From Narthecium ossifragum (lineage: Eukaryota > Streptophyta > Magnoliopsida > Dioscoreales > Nartheciaceae), in assembly GCA_963920575.1 (NCBI GenBank), contig OY986965.1:25346988-25410987 (forward strand): 64,000 bases of DNA. The letters are read 5' to 3'. The notes below the pieces were generated by a model. The model had not been told where the DNA came from and ran no database searches. It worked only from the letters and a program-made list of their open reading frames with translations. Below, piece after piece: positions 57,486 to 64,000 of the stretch. Made by a program: the position numbers and the translations under genes. The first letter of the stretch is position 1. Each line of letters opens with the position of its first letter.

Positions 57486-59179
57486 AAGCTATCAACAATA
57501 GGAACTATTTCAAATATCAAAAAGAAGCTAAAGAAAATAGAAATACAAAATAGCCAGACAATGAGAAGTGGTAATAAATATGCATACATGCTACATGATA
57601 ACCAATGAAACACTGATACAAACATTAACATATGCTAATGAGTAATAGATGGATGCACTCAAGAATCACATACAGACTATGCTTCCTCTCTCTACAAATT
57701 TCCTCATTTAACCTATACAAACTATACACTCAATAATCACATACAATTCTGCTACAATTTAGGTTAGCAAGATAGATTATCCAAAAATTATCCTCATTGA
57801 ACTTCCTCTTCAGACAGACAACAAAACCAATGCCAACGATACATCTATCAAAATTACGCTGCAATTTAGGTTCACAAGTTTACAAATTGATGATAATGGA
57901 ACTGATGCAGTTGAATTAGAAACAAAGCATTCAGAAACATCATAATTCAAAAACAATAAGGATTTGCATAACCAATTTAAAGCCTAGTTATGCAACCTAG
58001 GGTCCTGCTAGCAACCACCCTTAGAAGAACAAGAGCACACAGAGATCAAACGGCCATGCGAGAGCACCTCGAGCAATCCAATCAATCACAAACACTCCGA
58101 GCAATCCACGGCAGCAAGGGAAGAAACAGAGAAACCCGCATACTGGGGAGAAGAAGAACACCACAAGAGCCATGAACACAGAGCATCGAAACCAACAAAC
58201 CACAGATGATACGATGCACATTCTCTAGGGCTTTCGTACCGGATCTCTTGTCTGGTCTCGGCTACTCCTTAGCTAAAGTTATGGCTAGGTCGAGAGATAC
58301 CTTTAGGATTTTAGGAGAAGCACCCTAGGTATTCGACGAGGAAAGCTCAAACCGGAGGAGAGAGACGGATGAGGAAGAGGATTACCTCGTAGCTTCCTCT
58401 ATGGTTGGCAGGCTACCCTTGGGGGATCCAAGCCTTGGAGAATGTGGCAGCGGACGAAGAGGTGGCGGAGGGAAGCACAGTAGCCAAGGGGACACCGGGG
58501 ACTTGGGGTTGGATGACGGAGGCGTGGATGACAGAGGATGGTAGAGGCCGGTGGTGGAGAAAGAATCCGGCGGTAGGGAAGGGAAGAGAAGATGGCTGGT
58601 GGAGTTGGTGAAATTAGGGTTACAGCTACTCCTAAGATTATTCTACTAATAACTCTACTTTATTCATCATAATTCAGCCATGATCTAATACAAACTATAG
58701 AGGCATTGGCAGAGTTCTAATCCAACTAGGGAACTACCTTGCTTTAGTCAACAAGTAATAATTCTTTCCTACTAAGACTCAATCATAGGTCAAATTTCCT
58801 TATAGCTAGGACTCATAATAGGAACTAATAAAGCAAAACATAAACTGAACTCAAACTAGGAAACTGACTCAATCAAGATAACTATTAACTAGGAAATCAG
58901 CTAAGTAAGCAAACCAGCTAGGGAATAGGAATCCCTAAGGCTGGCTTGGCTCAACCTGCTCCAAAGGGGCGTGGTTGCAGCCAGCTCCTTGGCATGGCCC
59001 CGCCCAAGCAAGGACGTGGGTCCCTTCTTGGAATGGCTCGGTTCGACCTCGTATCAACAGAAGACAGAGCATAAGCAACAATCCCAAGTTAACAGCATCA
59101 AAATTCCTTCCTAATCCCTACCTCCTCTCCTCCGGCCGCAGTCATCGTCGTCGTCGCCAGGCTCCCCGCCTTCAAAGGG
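57486..59179. other. No gene identified; possible nested insertions
   Basis: 57486-57990 is AT-rich and probably the Myb-like gene's promoter. 57990-58620 is a GC-rich stretch with short frames on both strands, and 58620-58960 is full of AACTAGGAAA-like repeats. Together they look like part of a retrotransposon leader or LTR, but no borders were found. Confidence 0.35.
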
Positions 59180-59420
59180 ATGAACCCAGCCACCGCCGTC
59201 GTCCTCAAGCTCGTAGTCGATCGTGATCCCCTCGCCCTTGCCCCTCTCTCTCTGGTCCAGAGATGCTCCGCTCACCCCATCCAGCTCTTGCATATTTCCA
59301 ATCTCATCTCACCACCGTCGGCCTCCTCCTCTCCTCCGTCTTCCTCCACAAAACCCTCATTCGCGCCCTCGCTAGCTCCACCTCCCCCTCTACCCCCACC
59401 TCCTCTCCTCCACCCTCCTC
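59180..59420 (+). pseudogene. Possible PPR gene fragment, frameshifted
   Basis: One frame reads SLVQRCSAHPIQLLH and a second, overlapping frame continues as AYFQSHLTTVGLLLSSVFLH and KTLIRALASS. In that order they resemble the N-terminus of PLS-class PPR proteins (HPIQLLQ...LH.TLIRAF). A one-frame shift near 59285 separates them. The fragment is short and the match is from memory only. Confidence 0.45.
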
Positions 59421-60149
59421 CCCGATTGCCACACCCTACCGCCCCTCCTCAAAGCATGCTCCCTGGCCCTACCAAAGGAGGTGGACGAGGAGGATGGTCG
59501 CCAGTGATCGAGGAGGACATGCGCCGGCGATAGGATGGGGGTGAAGAGCAGATCGGGTGATGAGGGGGCTGGTGCTCTCATTCAGAGGAGAGAGGTAGAT
59601 GTAAAGGAGAGTCGGTGACATTAAGATGGTGAATTTTAACATAAAATAATCAATGGGGTGTGCTACAGTGCCCCCCACATGTAGGGGAGCACTGTAGCTC
59701 TCCCTGGGTTTAGGGTGATGGCAGGGGAACTGATGCGGTCCTATTATTTGACATTTGCTCAAATCTTTACCCTGTAATAGGGAAGGGAGGTTGTCGATGG
59801 AACTGATGCGGATGCCCTAAGCCACCGGACAAAGGTATCCCGTACCCATCGCCACTGGGCGAGGGTGGGGGTGTGAGGACCCGTCCCTCTACTCCTGGGT
59901 CGACCGGTTGGGTCGGGCCCGTGGCTCGTTGGTTTGTTTCGCGTCGAGCGCGCGATCCGGTGGATCGTATTGTTTCTTGGACCGCAAGGGCAATTTGGCA
60001 AATTGCGCCTTGTTGGTTTGTTTCACACTCGCGTGTGCACACACTGACCTTGTCTGTGTTCGTGTTTGTTAGAATGGCTAGGTGAACCCGAGATCGGAAG
60101 ATCTGAGCTTGGGCTTGTGTTTTAGCCCAAGTTGCCTTTCTGGGCGAAG

Positions 60150-60300
60150 GAGATCGATCTGGATTGCTAATGAGATCGATCTGGCCTTGCTAGCCAGATC
60201 GATCTGACATGCTTTGGAGATCGATCGCTTAGTGCAGAAGGTTTTGGGGCTGTTTGCGGCTCGGGAGCGATCGATCGCTCGTAGGAGTGATCGATAGGAC
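60150..60300. repeat. GATCGATC palindrome cluster in LTR3
   Basis: Cores start at 60152, 60173, 60197, 60219 and 60269, with a degenerate copy at 60289. Steps of 20-24 bp dominate, about two turns of the helix. Flanks vary: AGATCGATCT in the first three, CGATCGATCG at 60269. Confidence 0.85.
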
Positions 60301-61723
60301 TCGTGATCAAACAGTCGGTGGCTTTTCTTCTCTTCCGCGATGACGAAGCCGACCGTCGTTTTCCCCTGTCAAGGGAGGGAGGACTTTCCCTCCCCTCCCC
60401 CAGGCTTTCCTCCGGCTTTCCTGGCTTTCCCCCGAGCTTTCCCTTCTTCTTCTTCCCTCTCTTCTCTTCTCTTCTTCTTCTTTTCTTTCTCTTCTTCCCG
60501 CGGTGCTCTGTTTCTTCTCTTCTCCGCCGGCGACCTTGTTTTCTTCCGTTCTCCCTCCTCCGGCCACCGATTTTGGCGTTCCAAAGCTTGTTGGATTCGT
60601 GGCGACGAGAGGAACGTTGATGAGGTGGTTTGAGGTCGTGTTGGCGACTGGTTTGCGAGGGATCAACTGAGGAACGCGCAGTTGGGTAGGTTCTTCTACC
60701 TACTGATGTTCTTTAATTGGTTTCTCGTGATCTAGCCGTTGGATCTTATTGATCCTTATTTTGTTGGATTCCTTATGCCTATTAGAATAACTGATTTAAG
60801 TTTCATGTTAATCAGTTGAGATTTGAGTAGGTTTATTTCATGATTAAGCTCGGATTCTCTGTTTTTCTGCTGTTCTTGAAGAACAGCCGGTTTGCGGCAT
60901 GTTTTCCGGCCGGCACATACTTGATCTTGGCTTTTGATAAACATAAACGTTGTAGATCTCTTCGTTAGCTTTCCATTCCATCTTGTTTCGTATTTTTCCG
61001 ATTTGTTTACGATTTCTTATGAATTGTTTGCTGGAGGGCTGCGTTGCAGCAATTAATTAGAAAGTTAGTTTTGATTAGTGGTTTTCATTAGCGTTTTCCC
61101 GTTAAGCCAACCGTTGGATGATTCTGGATTTTGGATATGTTGATCCATACATGTAGCTCTACTGGTGGTTAAGTTGGATCTTGAATCCGACGTTGTTTGG
61201 ATGTCGGATCGACTAAATCAAATAGCCTCTAGTAGAGAACATTTGGTGTTTTTAAATATAATATTATATGTCGAATTATAATATTATATTTCTACTGTTC
61301 ATCAGCGGTTTTCGGGGTTGCTTCCCGTTGCAGGAGTCTGCAGTCGACGATCGTGGTACCGTCGTAATGCCGGGACCCGCTGCGGATCGGCTGGTAGCGG
61401 TCGGTAGTACCGCTGCAGCGATCCGGTTGACTTATATGATGTTTGTCATACTGTTGCATGCCTATCTCCTGTTTGTGTATGTCATAGCATGCATTGTTGA
61501 TTGTGCATTAGTTGCATTGGTTAGGGCGTGGGTGATCCTTGGGTCGCCGTCCCGAGGCTGGAAGCTCGGACTTAGCCCTAGGACCGGGGTCGGGCTGTTT
61601 GGACCCGATTTGAATTGTAGTGTCCAGTCAAATCTTATGATAGGCTTAGAGGACTGGTACACCTGATGCTTGATGATTGTAGAGGTCGTGTCGGCCTCGA
61701 GTCGGAGGCTGAGGTGTAGCCGG

Positions 61724-61877
61724 TGTCCCACTGTGCTGACCTTTGGTGTCGCCAGTGTTTGTTGAGCTTACTGAGTGCCGTCCCTGGGCCTCAGGGACAA
61801 TGTCCCACTGTGCTGACCTTTGGTGTCGCCAGTGTTTGTTGAGCTTACTGAGTGCCGTCCCTGGGCCTCTGGGACAC
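61724..61877. repeat. 77-bp tandem duplication in LTR3
   Basis: Two adjacent copies start TGTCCCACTGTGCTGACC at 61724 and 61801 and are almost identical, so the duplication is recent compared with divergence among LTR copies. Confidence 0.9.
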
Positions 61878-62420
61878 GCGGTGGGGTTATGGGACCCCTG
61901 TATACACCCAGGTCGTACTTGAGGGCGACACTGTTGCGTTTCCCTCTTCCTTCTGTGTGTCGTAGTGTAGATCCCTACTGAGCTTAGTGCTCACACCTAC
62001 CCGGGGCTGCGTTTTGCAGGTGCAGGCGTCAGTTCTTCTTCTGTGGCCCCTACCGGGCAGTTGGTCGGCGGTGTGGCGGCGCCTGGTGGACTTTGAGAGG
62101 TGGTGATCGTTTACTGCTTTTACCCTAGGTTAGTTAGTCTCCTACGGGAGAATGTTGTATTTGAATCTTCCCCTCTCCGAGAATTTGTATAATTAACACT
62201 TGAGTTTTAAATCTGTGGTTCGAGGCTTCATCATAATATTATATCTTTAATTGAGGGTGCTTTTGGTGATTTGCTAGGGAGACCAATAGGTTAGAGGGAA
62301 CCCTCGTCGTTCTTTTTCCGCGTTGGTTAGGTTCCGGTTCGCGTCGCCCGGCCCGGTTGGGCTTTCGCGGGTCGGGGCGCGACAGGGGGTGCGTCGAAGG
62401 TCATGCTCACATACACTCAT

Positions 62421-64000
62421 TGTCACGCCCTGACCCAGAAAACCCATCCGGGCCGGAACGTGAGGGTCCTAAATCTAATTCTAAAATCAAATGACGAGAG
62501 CTTCCCCTGTGTTTCTCAATTTGAACACTGTACAGTTATAATCTCCACAATAAATTAAAACGATAAATCTAACAGTTCTAAAATTCAACAATAATATGAA
62601 TCTGCAATCACAAATCTTACTATCTAGTACAGGTTCTGATACAATGCTTTCATCAACCCTCATTACAAAATTTAATACAGACTATCAAATCCTCAAAGAG
62701 GGAAATTATACATATAATATAACTGCAAATATACAAATATTAACAAAGGGAAAACTCCAGGATCGTCAAGTGCTCCTCAAAATCCAAGTCCGCGATCACC
62801 TCGAGAATAGCGCTCCAACACCCAGAAGATCACCTGAAAGGGAAAGGACTGCATCGACCTGCATCGCCGATGCAGCCCAGGTAGGAGTGAGCAACAAAGC
62901 TTACTCCTACCTAATAATCCTCGAATGATATCAAACATGATCACTGATAACAATCACGTCCTAATCCTTGACTACCCCAAACCCCGGTCCTAGGGCTAGA
63001 TCCAGGCTACCCGAGAACCCCGGATCGACGATCGAAACCATCGTCTACCACCTAGCCTAATGCTTCTAATACAGTCAAATGCATGCAATGCTCACGCGCA
63101 CAGGAATACAGGAATAGTAGCCTGCAACAATATGCCAATACAACATACACGGGCTAGGCGAAGCATCAAGCTTACCGGAGGGTAAACATGCATAAAGCAG
63201 ATAAGGGTCTAAACTACAATAATACAATATTATAACGACGCCCACGGGCCGTTAACAAACAACTACACATTCAAACGAAATTCCGGCATTACAACGGCGT
63301 CCACAGCCGTCAACCACAATTTCTACAACGGGGATACAACCCCGGCCACACAAACAATAATCCAACACATCTGCAATATACAACATGCCACAATTACTAA
63401 TTAACACAACTAAGGCACACCTTCGGCCATTTAATCAGCTAAACATCCCAAGGGGCACAACTCCCTTGGTTCAACCACAAGCTAAGTATACATGTAAATA
63501 AGCATGACATGTAATTAATTGCTAATTAAACAAGGATGGTTTATAGTTAACTAAGCATGCCGGCATCAAACAATTAATCGTGTAAAAACTACCAATTAGA
63601 ACAGGCTAGCCATCGAGATCTCTAGGAATACCAATCACATGAATCCCGAAGAATCAAATACAATAATACGTCAAAAATCCACTAACAATCTAATTTCTGG
63701 ACTTCCACATTTAACCCTAGTTAGAGGCGATGAAATCTCATCAATTCGACGTCCAAACGACGTCGAATTGGAAATTAAACTTAGGCAAATGTAGATTAGC
63801 ATACTAAGAACATGCAGCCCAAGAATTGGATTAATCTAATGACTAATCTTCCCGGAATTTACTAATCAATTCACTAATTGCGATCTCGTCGCAGATCCGA
63901 AGAATAATCACCATAAAGCGTAGAAAACTCCGAAAATTACGAAATCAGCGGCAAATGAAAGATAGATTCGATGATCTACAACTTTCGTGTTGATGATCAG
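62421..64000 (-). mobile_element. LTR (LTR4) of the TGTGAGGACCC family, runs past the window end
   Basis: At 62421 TGTCACGCCCTGACCC is the reverse complement of the family's 3' terminus. From there the sequence follows LTR2 in reverse: a CTAGGACCGGGG-like block at about 62985-62995, GATCGACGATCG near 63024, and an AAAGTTGTAGATCAT block at about 63975. Only the 3' 1580 bp are visible, so whether it is a solo LTR or belongs to a complete element is unknown. It lies 36 bp from LTR3 in the opposite orientation. Confidence 0.85.

Larger units (their letters stand above)
53376..59817. mobile_element. PIF/Harbinger transposon with later insertions
   Basis: The left end AGGCCATTCGTATCAGATTC and the right end (reverse complement) GGGCATCCGCATCAGTTCC are similar inverted repeats, both flanked by TAA (53373-53375 and 59818-59820), the usual Harbinger target. 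Inside are a DDE transposase gene (plus) and a Myb/SANT-like gene (minus), the two-gene makeup of the superfamily. A deleted LTR (53787-54527) has inserted on the left. The part from about 57990 to 59640 does not look like Harbinger and may be further insertions or captured DNA. The outer borders are less certain than the gene content. Confidence 0.6.
59872..62384 (+). mobile_element. Solo LTR (LTR3), TGTGAGGACCC family
   Basis: A 2513-bp copy starting TGTGAGGACCCGTCCC and ending CGGGGCGCGACA, flanked by GGGGG on both sides (59867-59871 and 62385-62389). It shares both ends, a GATCGATC cluster and the CTAGGACCGGGGT block with LTR2. No TATA box was recognised with confidence. A 77-bp segment is duplicated in tandem at 61724-61877. 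No gag or pol sequence is present. GC-rich frames near 60300-60670 are accidental. Confidence 0.88.

Noticed and set aside
59263..60666. GC-rich frames in LTR3 and its left flank
   Set aside because: They cross the LTR border or consist of Ser/Pro/Phe-rich low-complexity sequence. Only the short PPR-like piece near 59180-59420 was kept, with low confidence.

Overview
This is nuclear DNA of a flowering plant. It holds intron-bearing genes with GT-AG boundaries, a GAMYB gene with a miR159 site, a VQ gene, an Mpv17/PMP22 gene and a UDP-rhamnose/galactose transporter gene, set among many transposons. The GC-rich VQ and retroelement coding regions and the types of element suggest a monocot, but the species cannot be fixed from the sequence alone. 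No bacterial, viral or organellar block was seen.

Layout. 1-8363: the inner part of a CACTA transposon (minus strand) with a decayed TNP2 transposase, cut twice by solo LTRs (1427-3053 and 4426-6437). 8971-9108: a SINE. 9777-14503: promoter, long 5' leader and five coding exons of the nucleotide-sugar transporter. 14.5-20 kb: gene-free repeats and low-complexity DNA. 20019-21562: a Pack-MULE carrying several exons of a beta-N-acetylhexosaminidase gene. 21673-25513: a Mutator-like element with a transposase and a plant-mobile-domain (PMD) gene facing each other; both are broken, and each side has an array of about 33-bp units centred on 20-bp palindromes. 27885-33277: a full-length, young but inactivated Ty3/Gypsy chromovirus. 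33431-34079: a small Helitron with a second copy of its own family inserted in it. 34-36.8 kb: repeats. 36.8-40.3 kb: GAMYB. 41.1-44.9 kb: Mpv17/PMP22-family gene. 46965-47597: VQ-motif gene (minus). 48-53.4 kb: MITEs, a PPR gene fragment and an ATTCTCT/AGAGAAT repeat array. 53376-59817: a PIF/Harbinger element with a dead transposase and an intact Myb/SANT-like ORF, hit by a deleted LTR. 59872-64000: two LTRs of one family placed tail to tail.

The four host genes look independent and follow no shared pathway. The strongest unexplained signals are (1) the 33-bp palindrome arrays flanking the PMD/transposase pair, which resemble binding platforms for an element-encoded protein or a hairpin-forming device, and (2) clusters of GATCGATC palindromes in three LTRs from at least two families, lying just before a TATA box in two of them, which look like a shared U3 regulatory module. 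Most inactivating changes found in the transposons are C-to-T or G-to-A, as expected of methylated DNA.

All exon borders, duplications and counts were read by eye; no database search or alignment was run.
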